DNA from: Anthoceros angustus
Taxonomy: Eukaryota > Streptophyta > Anthocerotopsida > Anthocerotales > Anthocerotaceae
Length of the DNA stretch: 64,000 nt
NCBI GenBank assembly: GCA_010909165.1
Contig: MU008184.1
Coordinates: forward strand, 434,001-498,000
Direction: 5' to 3'
Shown here: one piece after another, positions 51,471 to 63,792 of the stretch
Numbering within the stretch: the first letter of the stretch is position 1
Layout of the letters: every line of letters begins with the position of its first letter
Position numbers and translations under genes: made by a program
Notes under the pieces: model-generated
The model's input: the letters and a program-made list of their open reading frames with translations, nothing else
What the model was told of the DNA's origin: nothing
Database searches by the model: none

Positions 51471-54400
51471 TCAGGGTCGACCCTTACAACTGCAACAACC
51501 ATTTGCGAATCGATGCACACGGTAACCGTCCCTTACAACAATGTCCCTCTGTTCAAGCCTTGACATGATCTCCGTGGAACTGTGGCAGTCACTGCACATG
51601 CGTAGATTCTTCGTTACCACCAGAGGTGTCCCACTCGGAGTGTTCAAGAGACCAAACGCCAGAGCTAGCTTCTCGGCATGCCCACAAAGCGCATCTTCCT
51701 TTTCCTTCTCAGACAGTGGCTTCAACACCAACTTTGTGTGAGGTACGTGGCCTCCTTCCTGCTTCAGACGTGCATTCGTACTCTCTACCTTTAGCGCAAT
51801 ATCATCTCTTCTTTCTCCCACCGCAAACTTATGTACATGCTTCTTCACCTCAATGGTCGCCACTGCAGGTTTCTTGTTAGCTCCTGCAACCGTTCTCTGT
51901 GTTTCTACCCTGTCAACATCGCTCCACATACCTGCATCTGCGTAGGCATTGGCCATGAGCACATACGCAGACGCCCCTTGAGGGTCCAGCCTAACAATTC
52001 TTTCAAAACACCACACCGCCTTCTCTATATCCCCGTGACTTTTGCAGGCATTCAACAAAGTCGTCAAGCCCACAACATTACTTTGACCCTCACATGATAA
52101 TAGCATCTTCTCTGCCTCATCTAAATGGCCTGCACGCCCAAGAAGATCAATCATGCAGTTGTAATGCTCAGTAGTGGGTTTGATGCCATGCTGTTCATCC
52201 ATGGAATCAAAGTGCTTGCGACCCTCGAGGACCAGTCCCTCATGACTGCATGCTGCTAAAAGGCAGGTAAAAGTTGCATCATCAGGCTGAACACCGGCAG
52301 CTAACATCTCTTCAAAACAAGCTAGTGCTCTGTGGGCATCGTCACAAGTACCATACCCAGATATCAGGGCATTCCATGTCACCACATCCTTTGTGTTCAT
52401 GCTGTCAAAAACCTGGCGCGCAGCTTTCAGTTCACCACATTTTGCATACATGTCCACCAGGCAGTTGCCCAACACATATCCAGGAGTCCTCTTTCAACAA
52501 TCTGTGAGTGCAGCTCCCTGCCCATCTGTAAGGCACCAGTGCTTGCACAGGCCTTGAGAAGGCAAGCAAAAGTAAAATGGTCAGCCAAAATCAGGCCCTC
52601 CTGCTCCATTTGTCCATACAAAACAAGTGCCTCATTCCCAAGCCCTTGCTGGGCATACCCAGCAATCAGCACCGTCCATGCCACCACATCCTTGGTGGCC
52701 AAGCTTTCAAAGACCTGGCGTGCATCTTCGAGTTCACCACATTTTGCATACATGTCCATCAGGCAGGTGCCCAACACTACGTTATCCAGCAGTCCCCTCT
52801 CCACAATCTGTGAGTGCAGCTGCCTGCCCTTCTGTAAGGCACGAGCACTTGCACAGGCCTTCAGAAGGCAAGCAAAAGTGACATTATTAGCCAGAATCAG
52901 GCCTTCTTGCTCCATTTGTTCATACACAACAAGCACCTCATGTCCGAGTCCTTGCTGTGCATACCCAGCGATCAGGGCATTCCATGTCACCACATTCTTT
53001 GTGGCCAAGCTGTCAAAAACCTGGCGTGCAGCTTCCAGTTCACCACATTTAGCATACATGTCCACCAGGCAGTTGCCCACCACTACGTTCATCCAGCAGT
53101 CCTCTTCACAATCTGTGAGTGCAGCTGCCTGCCCTTCTGTAAGGCACCAGTGCTTGCACAGGCCTTCAGAAGGCAAGCAAAAGTAACATGGTCAGCCAAA
53201 ATCAGGCCGTCTTGCTCAATCTGTGCATACAAAACAAGCGCCTCCTGGCCGAGTCCTTGCTGTGCATACCCAGATATCAGAGCATTCCATGTCACCACAT
53301 CCTTTGTGGCCATGCTGTCAAGAACCTGACGTGCATCTTCCAGTTCACCACATTTTGCATACATGTCCACGAGGCAGGTGCCGACCAGTGCATCATTCAT
53401 TAGTCCTCTTTCCACAATCTGTGAGTGCAGCTGCCTGCCCTTCTGTACGACACCAGTGCTTGCACAGGCCTTCAGAAGGCAAGCAAAAGTAACATGGTTA
53501 GCCAAAATCAGGCCTTCTTGCTCCATTTGTTCATACACAACAAGCGCCTCATGTCCTAGTCCTTGCTGTGCATACCCAGCAATCAGGGCATTCCATGTCA
53601 CCACATCCTTTGTGGCCAAGCTGTCAAAACCTGGCGTGCATCTTCCAGTTCACCACATTTTGCATACATGTCCACCAGGCAGTTGCCCACCAGTCATCAT
53701 CCAGCAGTCCTCTTTCGACAATCTGAGTGCAGCTGCCTGCCCTTCTGTAAGGCACCAGTGCTTGCACAGGCCTTCAGAAGGCAAGCAAAAACATGGTCAG
53801 CCAAAATGGCCTCCTGCTCCATTTGTCCATACACAACAAGCGCCTCATGTCCGAGCCCTGTGCATACCCAGCAATCAGGGCATTCCATGTCACCACATCC
53901 TTTGTGGCCAAGCTGTCAAAACCTGGCGTGCATCTTCCAGTTCACCACATTTTGCATACATGTCCACCAGGCAGTTGCCCACTACGTTATCCAGCAGTCC
54001 TCGACAATCTGAGTGCAGCTGCCTGCCCTTCTGTAAGGCACCAGTGCTTGCACAGGCCTTCAGAAGGCAAGCAAAAGTAACATGGTCAGCCAAAATCAGG
54101 CCCTCCTGCTCCATTTGTCCATACACAACAAGCGCCTCATGTCCGAGCCCTGTGCATACCCAGCAATCAGGGCATTCCATGTCACCACATCCTTTGTGGC
54201 CAAGCTGTCAAAAACCTGGCGTGCATCTTCCAGGTCACCACATTTTGCATACATGTCCACAAGGCAGTTGCCCACAACTACGTTATGCAGCAGTCCTCTT
54301 TCGACAATCTGCGAGTGCAGCTGCCTGCCCTTTTGTAAGGCACCAGTGCTTGCACAGGCCTTTAGAAGGCAAGCAAAGGTAACACTGTCAGCCAAAATGA

Positions 54401-55559
54401 GGCCCTCCTCCTCCATTTGTCCATACACAACAAGCGCCTCTGTGCCGAGTCCTTGCTGTGCATACCCAGATAGTAGGGCATTCCACGTCACCACGTCCTT
54501 GGAGGCCATGCCGTCAAAAACCTGGCGTGCATCTTTCAGTTCACCACATTTTGCATACATGTCCACCAGGCAGGTGCCAACAAACAAGTCAGGAGGAATG
54601 CCACTGTGCAACACATCACAGTGCACTTTTCTGCCAGATTCCAAGTCGGCCGCCAATGCACAAGCTTGAAGGGCAGCTATAAAGACGTGAGCATCCGCCT
54701 TCAAACCTGACCTCGTCATCTCATGGTACAGTTGCATGGCCTCCTTAGGTTTCCCATGCTTAGCATATGCAGAGATGATGGAAGACCACATGAAGGCATC
54801 TGGTTTGCCCACCCTGGTGAGCACATCCATGGCCTCCTCTAGCCTACCTCCGCAAGCATACATGCGCAGGATATGGTTCCCCAAGTATGCATTCGACTCG
54901 TACCCAAGTTTGACACTGAGATCATGAACTCGTCGCCCACAACCAAATCCTTCTTAGCTGTACACAGTTTAGCACAGTGTAAAACAGAGACTGAGAAATG
55001 GCAGAGTCTGTCTGCGCCAGAGATTCCAGGGCTCCAACGGCCTCAGAAAGCTTCCCTGCTGACATAACATGCTCACGGTTCAGCCGTACGACATTCCGAT
55101 CCTGCACGCCCCATGTTCAGGATTATCCGGAGAGCTCGACTTGGAAGGAGAGGCACCATGACCCAGCTGCATATCCAAGGAATTGAGCTGCTCATCAACC
55201 CAAGCGGGCTTATACACGTTGTTTAACCACAGGACCTCGCCGGACCCCTTACGCCGGAAGTCAGGTGAACGGGGGCTCTTCTTATCTCGTCTGTTGTCCC
55301 ACCACATGGCAGGGTCCAGAAATAATTGTTGCCACAAGTGCTCCTGCTCCTGGCGACGACCATCGTTGGAAACCCCGTCCACACCAACGCTTATCATCGG
55401 AAGTGGAAGCGCTGGGCTCCTAACACTGCTGCACCAGGAGGCTCTGGTTGCCAGGGGTTGACTCCCTAAGATGTGGTGAGCGGGGGCTCCTTGTAGAATC
55501 CCTGTACACACACCAATTTGCTGGGTCCACGGCAGGTCTGGTTGCCATACTGTGCCCAT
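51471..55559 (-). CDS. PPR-DYW:KP-type organellar RNA editing factor with N-terminal PDF motif; frameshifted
   Basis: Minus strand. The 5' part (55559-55090) codes for an OSB-like PDF motif: LWQQLFLDPAMWWDNRRDKK, SPRSPDFRRKGSGEVLW. Then come PPR repeats, of which about five units of roughly 300 bp are nearly identical (LVDMYAKCGELEDARQVF, TKDVVTWNALIAGYAQQGLG). The C-terminal 334 residues (52475-51471) hold the last PPRs, E1/E2 and a DYW deaminase-like domain with GHAEK (HxE), CSDCH zinc ligands, KPAVA in place of the usual PG-box text, and end in CSCKGRP. KPAxA plus terminal GRP defines the DYW:KP variant linked to U-to-C editing; organelle location is inferred. Frame changes occur near 55100, 54950, 54150, 54000, 53850, 53690, 53630, 53095 and 52485. 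Either the gene is decaying or the repeats are badly resolved; an intron cannot explain all of them. Confidence 0.82.
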
Positions 55560-58504
55560 CGTTCAGGGACCGCTGTCGGAAGTTGAGTCTAACGAGAGAC
55601 TGGCAGGATTCTCAGGTACCGTGCATGACCACACCACCCTGAAGGATAGTATCGAGAGAGAGGGTTTAAGGCTTAGGGATCGGGCGCCAAACGGGCCCCG
55701 TGCACGGAAATCTCCTGCCCCGTAGCGGCTCCGTTTTCCAGAGCCGTACTTCTCTCCAGTGCAGTCATTGGGTACCCAAGCGGATTTGTCCTTGACTCCT
55801 ATCCGCAGACGTTGGAAGTCCCCGTCGTCTAAACCTCATGACGAAATTAAAGCGCCTGCTTACCGTACCGCGCGTGTAGCTGCAAACCCCGCGCTGTGCG
55901 GCCGGCAGGCCGCTCTTGTTTCCCGGGGACCAACTCCCCGGCAACTGGTTGCTCTTTCTAGAGAACCCGAGCTCAGCGGTATTGTCCTGTTTAATGGCTA
56001 TGGTTTGGGGATTCTGGGTTTCCGCTCCGTCGACTTATCAATACGCACAAAGGGGGATGCTCACACAACGGATAGCACACACAATACGCAAACAACGCAC
56101 GATACGCACCGCGCACATGATACTAGAAGGGAAACGCGCACACTCCCTTGTCCGGGCAAACAAGGGAAAGCGTTAGAAACAAAACCCAGCACTTGGGCAT
56201 TTGATACCAAAGGGCTGTTGTTGTGAAGCCCTTCGAGGCCCTCTGAAATACGCTCTCTCTTGTCTCGTTCGAAGAAAGGGCTGCTGCTGTAAGGCCCTTA
56301 ACCCCAGAAGGCCGGAGCGACTCACTCCGAGTCGTGAGAGCCTCGTTTTGAGTCCTGGATTTATTTGTGGTCGGATTTTCGATCTGAGACTTTGGAGCAC
56401 AGCATGGCCGGGTCCTCTTCCACCTGCCACATTTTTCCTCGAAAAACACAGACACCATCTTCGCCCTCTATGATGCAAAGATCAAAAGATTCTTGGAAGA
56501 TGCTGAAAGATGCCACTCAATTATGTTGTAGACTATGCCCAAGCCGTTCCGCGCTCCGCCCCCCTGCCGTGCTCTTTCGCTCCCATCCGGATTTGATCGT
56601 TCAAAATTATTTTGGTTAATGAAAGAAAGTCGGATTCATCCCGAATTTTGCGAGCTTGTTGTTCTGAATGTGGTAGTGTAGTTTGCTCAACGAGCAAGTA
56701 TGTCCACATTGGTAGGCAAAGAAAGATGCTCACCTCACGCTGGTGCCCAAGGTGGATCGAAATGGCTATGGATATTTTTTACTGAGGGGGTGGTGCTTTT
56801 TTCTGAACATATAGTCGGAAAGAGGAGGTCATCACGGTAATTGTTATGTTGAGAACATTGCGGTCAGATTTTCTTGTAATTAGTAATTCATAATAACACC
56901 AAAAATGGGGCAAAAAGGCAGCCGGCCTTCTGGGGTTTAGGACTCTCAAATATATGATCTCTACCCGCAATGAACCGGTATCGTAAGGCTCTCCGGAACT
57001 TCCTAGTTTGTTATTTTCATCGTTGTAAAGCCCAGTGTGGTCCTTTAAATTAATCTCTGGAGGATGAGGAACTTTACTTTATTTAAGCCTTTCGAGCCTT
57101 CTTTGGGGATTTCAACAATTCGATATTAAGTGTGTTCATTTTGAAGTTCGTGTGCAGAATTTGTATATCTGATCATCCGGCATCTGCCAATCCATTTTTC
57201 GAGAAACTTGGCCTACCATTGCTTCAAAGAATTGCGTGGCAGAGGTGAAAGAAGCTGGGCAGCACGACGAAGCTCCATGGTCGGGCTGCTAACCCGGGTA
57301 CCCACTGCCTTCCCCCTCACATGGGGGCAGCCAAAAGTTTTTTGCCATGTGCAGGGCCAGTAGACCGTACTTGCGTTATAGTGAACATGGAGGAGAATTA
57401 GTCCTTAGTACATAGTCAGATGGTCAGTTCTTGGGTTATTATTATATATTTAGAAGAGTAAAAATCTCGCACAAATGATATTGAGGAGATGAAAAAGAAA
57501 AAAGAATATACAACAAGAACAAGAAAATAGAAGAGAAGAGTAGACGATATTAATAGGCGAGATGGGGAAAATAGATAGTAGGGTGATGACAAACAAAAAA
57601 GAAAAAGAACAATAAAAGGGAAAATGAGAAACCTTAACCTCTCTATACTATGCTACCAGATAATATCCGCTTCTTGCTTAATAATTTGCATGGGTTATTA
57701 GAACCCATGGACGTTTTGTTCGTTTCACTCTTATTCAATGTTCATCACGCAATTGTGAAGCAATTTTTGAGCACTCTCTTTCAGTTAGATCATTTCTAAT
57801 AAAGCTTGCCAACGCACATCTTACTTGGCAAACGGAAAACGAATTGAACCTATTTTTAGGGAAAATGAGCTGGGTCCTGTAAAAAGAGGAATTATTTCTA
57901 GAAGAAACACGAAGTAATTGTAGTCCATAGATGCAGGCCTATGTTTAAGTGTACAGGGCTACTGGGCTGTCTCTTTAGGAAGAATGACGCCTAGGGACTT
58001 TGTGTAGGGCTGCCATGCAATTTATTATGCTTAGAGAAGAGAGCTCACTAGAGCTATAAGAAGAGCCTTTGCCTTAGTAATAAAAGTCAATGTGAAATAG
58101 GGGTTTGTCCCTCTTGTCTATAGCTTTGTTTTCTTTTTGCTAACATAGCTTTGTGTGCTTGTGAACAAAACCCTTCGTAGGAAGGCTCTCTTTTTCAGTT
58201 CTAACGTGTGTTGGCCTTGACAAGTTGAAGGACATTCACTTTTCCACGTTTTTGCTTTACATTGTGACATACTGATGATATGCATTGTGCTTGTCTCATC
58301 CGTTGTTATGGTCGAGGTTCTTAACTTGTCATATGCCATGTGATCCCTATTGCTGAGTTTGTGTCCTCCTGTGTCCTGACGACAGGCTAACAGTTTCATT
58401 GACTGCCTGGACATCCCATAACAATCCCCTTATAAAAGCTAATGCTGACCTTGTATGTGTTGCTTGCTACATTCCCCTCATTCCAATAGCTCTCTAAACT
58501 AGCT
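55560..58504. other. gene-poor spacer
   Basis: The first 250 bp may hold the start of the PPR gene. A direct repeat of AAAGGGCTG(T/C)TG(T/C)TGT lies at about 56210 and 56277. From 56.6 kb the DNA is AT-rich with A-rich runs near 57480-57620. I see no gene. Confidence 0.45.
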
Positions 58505-58715
58505 TTAGGCAACGTATAGTACCAGGAAAGTTATCTGCTATTCAACAATCCTTTTGGGGTTAAGTGGAATGTAAAGGGCACGTATAGTACCGAGAAAGCT
58601 ACCAGATATTCAACAATCCTTTTGGGGTTAAGTAAAATGTAAAGGGCTCATATAGTACCGAGAAAGCTACCAACTATTCAACTATCCTTCAGGGGTTAAG
58701 TGGAATGTAAATACA
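58505..58715 (+). repeat. tandem repeat, about 69 bp x 3
   Basis: Units contain ACGTATAGTACC(A/G)GGAAAG, ATTCAACAATCCTTTTGGGG and TTAAGTGGAATGTAAA; the third unit is the most changed. Confidence 0.9.
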
Positions 58716-58957
58716 GGATGGGAGTTTATAAATTTATGATGGACCCATGGACCGAAATCGTTTCACATATGTACAAACCTATGACAGCGGCACGGTCGGG
58801 CAATTAACGCAAAGATTTGAGAAACGGCTTCGAGTATTCGGAGTAAACTCAATGATTAACTGGCTAAAATTTCACCCAAAAAAACAAAAGATTTGAGAAA
58901 CGGTTGGTGATAATGGCAGTATAGCAAGTGGGCGCCGGGTTTAGTACGCTGTACGAG

Positions 58958-58958
58958 T

Positions 58959-58997
<39 letters not shown>

Positions 58998-59003
58998 GCA
59001 GGT
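58958..59003 (+). repeat. (GGGGTC)n hexanucleotide repeat upstream of LEAFY
   Basis: Seven or so uninterrupted GGGGTC units lie about 350 bp before the proposed LEAFY start. Runs of four G at regular spacing could form a G-quadruplex on the plus strand. Confidence 0.85.
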
Positions 59004-59354
59004 CGGGGGTCCTGGTCGAGGTCATCGTCATCTTCCTGTGCCCGGCTCGCGACCGACGTTGAGGCGCGGGCGTCCAAAGGTTCTCCCTCGGACTCGACTC
59101 GACTCAACTTGCGACTCGCAGCATCGCCACGGAGGGCGGGCCACGCACGGGCCAGCCCACGGCACGGCACGGCACCGGCACCGGCCAGGCCGCGCCTTCC
59201 ATTGATGTGCATGCCCGTTCTCTCTGCGGAGGTACACCCACCCACTCCGTCACACTTCCACTCTCCGTGCTCCCTGCTGCCTTGCCTCCGCCCTCGCCGC
59301 GTCCCCACTGCCCTCGCCCGCTGCCATTCCCGCCGCCGCTTGTCGTGCGCGGAC

Positions 59355-61396
59355 ATGGCGGCCAGAAGCAGTGCTCAGCCGATTCCCGCAGCGGAGTCGG
59401 CTGAGCACCGGTTCTTGCCGCGAGCATTAGGTCTGGCATGCGCCACGGGACTGCGCTTCGCTTGCCCGGGGAAACTGGCTGCAATCCAGGGTTTCGGTGC
59501 CCTGGTGCTTGCAGCGGGCATCGGCATTTTCTTGCGTCGCTGTTTGGAGGTAGGCAGGCGCCTGACTGTGGCTGAAAGCTGAAAGGATTTTTGTTGCAGA
59601 AGAGGAGTCTTGCATGCCGCCTTTTTGAGCGTCCGCGGATTTGGTTTTGGAGAGGGGAGATGAGACCAAGAAGATCGAGGCATTGTCGGTCGCGTCGATT
59701 TAGTGCTTTGCGAGGTCGGGGATGAGGTTGAGGTCTGTCAGGGAGGGGTGAGGTCAGTGCGGAGAGTAACCACGGCGACAAGAAAGTCTCAAATCTGGCG
59801 CAAGAAGCTGAAGCTCACAGGCGCACTTATGCGGGCCTTCTTGCCGGCAATCTTGATGCCGAGGAGCTGTCGGATTTTGTAGGAGATGGACTCCTTCCCA
59901 AGTGGCCTCTGCCGACCAGAGCCGTGGCCGTGGTGCACAAGGAGCCTCCCATGTCGCACAGGGACAGCTTCTTGCTCCACAGGGAGAGCGCGGTTGTGCC
60001 GCGTGACATTCGGTTTCTTGACCCGGGGTTTGTCACCATGGGGAAACGAGAGGCCAAGACTCTTGATGAGCTGTTCAGGGATTATGGAGTGAGGCCGACG
60101 ACGCTGGAGGCCATGGGGCAGATGGGGTTCACTGTCGGTACCATTATCAATATGACCGACGATGAGTTAGATTCCTTGATAAAGACAATTATAGAGAGCT
60201 ACCGATTGGATCTCTTGGTTGGTGAGAGGTTTGGCATCAAATCGGCTGTCCGTGCTGAGAGGAGGTTTCTGGATGAGATAGACCGTGTTCGGATAGAGAT
60301 GAAGGCGAAAAATGAAAACATGGTTGATTTCAAAGGTCAATTCAAGATGTCGGACTGTACGAAAGCCGGGGTTGGAGTTGTCGGCAGTGGCGCTGGTACC
60401 GGTTGCGCTGTCATGGGCAGCATCTGTGGACCGTCTCCCAAAACTGGTAGGACCCTTGACCACCGATTTTGCTGTGCTTTCCTTCAGCTCCTACGCTGGT
60501 GTACTTTGGCAGCTGTCTTATTGTCCGGTTTGGTGATCTTGTTGTTCCTCAGCACTCAATAAATCTAGGAAGAAGAAGGATGCTAAAGATGAGCAGGCTC
60601 ATTCCCTGTTAAATGGGAATGACCTTGCCGTCATGAGTCCAGTGGCTCTGCCAGGGCTGCTCTCTGAGCTTAGTAGCGACAGTGAAGGAAAAGCTGGAGC
60701 TGGGAGAAGGAAGCCCAAGAGGAAGCGCAAGGCTAGGGAGCCTGGTGAGGATGGGGATGACAGGCCAAGGGAACATCCGTTTGTCGTGACAGAGCCTGGA
60801 GAGCTGGCAAGGGGGAAGAAGAATGGTTTAGATTACCTGTTCAACCTGTACGAGCTGGCTGGAAAGTACTTGGAGGAGGTGCAGCTTATCGCAAGGGAGA
60901 AGGGGGAAAAGTGTCCGACCAAGGTAAGCTGTTTTCTGATGTGTTCTTTTACTGAATTGGGGTATGAAAAAGAATCTTTACATTGATGATTTAATGGTCT
61001 TCAAAGTTCATACTTGAGACATGCATGAAACTGGTTCATCCTCTCATGCTTCTCATGGATCTGGTGGTGCAGGTCACGAACCAGGTCTTCCGACATGCGA
61101 AACTGCAGGGTGCTGGCTACATCAATAAGCCAAAGATGAGGCAATATGTACACTGCTATGCTTTGCACTGTTTAGCTAGTGCCGAGTCAGATGAACTTAG
61201 AAGGTCCTCCAAGGAGCGGGGAGAGAATGTTGGGGCGTGGTGTCAAGCCTGCTACCAACCGCTTGTAAAAATGGCTAGAGAAAAGGCCTGGGACATAGAG
61301 GGGTTGTTCAACAGCCACGAAAAGTTGAGGATTTGGTATGTCCCAAAGAAGCTAATACAGCTGTGTCATGCAGAGAAGAGTAAGCACTACCAATAG
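59355..61396 (+). CDS. LFY: LEAFY/FLORICAULA transcription factor, QCH (type III) DNA-binding class
   Basis: Last exon 61073-61396 and the exon ending at 60923 are certain; the intron between them (CPTK|VTNQVF) is at the position conserved in LFY genes. The N-terminal oligomerisation (SAM) domain lies at about 60050-60290 ([20 protein letters not shown] to [20 protein letters not shown]). The DNA-binding domain runs from [20 protein letters not shown] to [15 protein letters not shown]. Residues that set specificity are Q (61142-61144), C (61241-61243) and H (61367-61369). Exon 1 is proposed as 59355-59549; its acceptor (59753 or 59765) and the intron between 60380 and 60575 are uncertain, because no ATG lies in frame upstream of the SAM exon before a stop at 59729. 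LFY acts in the nucleus as a dimeric regulator; outside seed plants it affects early cell divisions and reproductive development. Confidence 0.93.
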
Positions 61397-62779
61397 CTCA
61401 GTATTGCAGGGAGAAAGTTCAATTCTTTGAGTCTTGCCTCTTGCCTATCTAGAAAGAACCATGTGCGTACGCTATGTGGGCAGTGTAGTCTATGTGGGCA
61501 ATGTGAACTTGCAAGAAGCGACGGACTGGAGATGAGATCAGCTGTGCAACGGGTTTCGTAAGCGAGGCTCTGACTTGACATGAAACTCCCACTCAAAGAC
61601 ATGAACTCCCGGCTTCCAAATCCAGATTCCCAACCCCGTGCTGGACGCGCCCTGGGTAAGCACGTCCACGCTAGATAGCCTCTCTTCAGTATCGTTAAGT
61701 CTGCCCTTGACTTAAAGAGTTCCAGGTTTCTACACCTGGGTAAACATGCAAGGTTAGTACTAAACATGGCTGTTGGTTCACACACACCCTTCTCTTGTCA
61801 TTGCCCGGCTCTGGCAATACACCTGGGCAAATGTAAATGGACGAAGGTGCCAGGATTACCATGCAGATGTACGTCAGAGGTCCAAGCAACAAGGCACAAG
61901 CATACACCTATCAGGGACATGACACGGTGAGTGCTGCTGGAACTAAGCAACGCAATTTACAGCTAGGAAGTTTGCACAACGAGTTTCTCAATGGAATAGC
62001 AGCAACGGCAGCTAGACACCCTTCAGTGCTGAACACTCCTGCGCAGGGAACAACGCTTCAGTACAAATGCAAAGGCAGGTGCTGGCTCCGATGCCGGGAG
62101 GATGGCCTGATGGCCTAGACAGTGGGCATGGGAACACAGGCTCTTGGCCTGCTCCTGTGGCATCCTCACTCAGGCGTAACTAATTGTAACTACCTTGTAA
62201 CCTGCGAAAGTCCACACTTCCCCATAGCAGACTCAGAGCGCCCCTGGATGCTCGGCTCATATGCTCAGGCTCGAAAGAAGCGTTTAAGAAACCATGGCCT
62301 AACAGTATCATGCATTTTATATTGATATTATAAATAATATCTCATATGTTTCTGTATTTTGTTTTCACGAATTGATTGCCTCTTTCCTTTAGTATCATGC
62401 GTATCATGCATTTTGTAAAACCCTGTAATATAACAACCCCCGTTCTTCGCTGGCTTCTAGTCGGTAACCGCGTTCTAAACATCTACCGAAGGCATTTTAA
62501 ACAAGGGTGCTCAAGCCATCTGACCATCAGAGTCGATTGTTTGGAGACAACTAAATTGACGTACAGTAAATGTCGATATCTCGGCCCCGTTTGGATAGTC
62601 ACACATGACAACTGTTTGCATCAACCATGCTCCCAGACTAAAACGTACATGTTCATCGATGGTCACAGGCAAAATCAGCTTGAAGCCCTTGTTCGTCGAT
62701 CTGGTCATAGAGCTGCCCTCCCACATGAGAAGGTGCCATGGTCACACATGGCTGCAGGAGGTATAAAAAAGTCAGACGA
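61397..62779. other. 3' flank of LEAFY and spacer
   Basis: No convincing gene. Short open frames on both strands have no family resemblance; the region around 62280-62440 is AT-rich. Confidence 0.4.
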
Positions 62780-63720
62780 TCAGGTGCAACAAAGTCTTCT
62801 TCTTGCATTGCCCTCTACAGATGAAGGGCTCAAGTTGTCCCAAGCCCTGACGAGAATATCCTGCTGTCCTGGCATTCCATGTCACCACACCTTCTTTTGC
62901 CAAGCTTGTCAAACACACCACAAGCATCGATATCACCCAGGCTGCCACATCCTGCATACATGCTTACCAAACTCCAGGTGTGGAACAATCATCCTTCAGC
63001 CCACGTTCTCCAATTTGTGGGTGAAGCTGCTTCCAGAACTGGGGTACCCACACTAGCACATGCGTGCAGTAGACACACAAATGTCACAGATGTTTTCTGC
63101 GCCATCTAAATGGCCTGCACGCCCTAGAAGATCAGTCATGCAATTGGGATGCTGAATATTAGGTTTCCATGCCATCCTGTTCAGGCATGGAATCAAAGTG
63201 CTTGCGACCTCATTCCCCAGTCCCTCACGACTCCCTGGTCTTAAAAGGGAAGTAAAAGTAGCATCATCAGGCTCACTACGGCGGTGAACATCTCCTCGAA
63301 TCAAGCTAGTGCGTTCTGTGACCTTCATCACAAGTACCACACAAAGCTATCAACCCATTCCATGTCACCACATCCTTCGTGGCTTAGCTGTCAAACACCC
63401 GGCGTGCATCGTCCAGTTCGCCAACTTTGCACACTTCTTGGCTGCGACCTTCCTGTTCATACCCAGAATCAGAGCCGCTCATGTTGCCACATATTTCGTG
63501 TCCAAGTGTCAAGCACCTGGCTTGCATCTTCCAGTTCGACAATTGCATAAATGCCAAGCAGACAAGTGCCCACAGGTGTGCTATCCTCTTTCCAAAGTCT
63601 GTGAATGCAGCTGCCTGGCCTTCTGTAAGGCACCAACGCTTGCCAGGGCCTTCAGAAGCGAAAGTGACATAGTCATCCACAATCAGGCTCTCCTGTTCGA
63701 ATTGCACACAACAGAATACA
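62780..63720 (-). pseudogene. PPR gene relic
   Basis: Minus-strand frames contain scattered PPR text: KLGKRRCGDMECQ-like and VVTWNARTAGYSRQGLG near 62880, PDDATFTSLL and MTDLLGRAGHLDGAEN near 63100-63280, and PPR-like pieces to 63700. They match the order of the C-terminal PPRs and E1 region of the gene at 51.5-55.6 kb, but with many frameshifts and deletions. No DYW domain was found. Confidence 0.75.
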
Positions 63721-63792
63721 ACCTTCTTGGCCGAGCCTATGCTTGCGTACCCGTGCTTGTCACCGCATCTTTGTGGCTAAGCTGTTGTAGAG

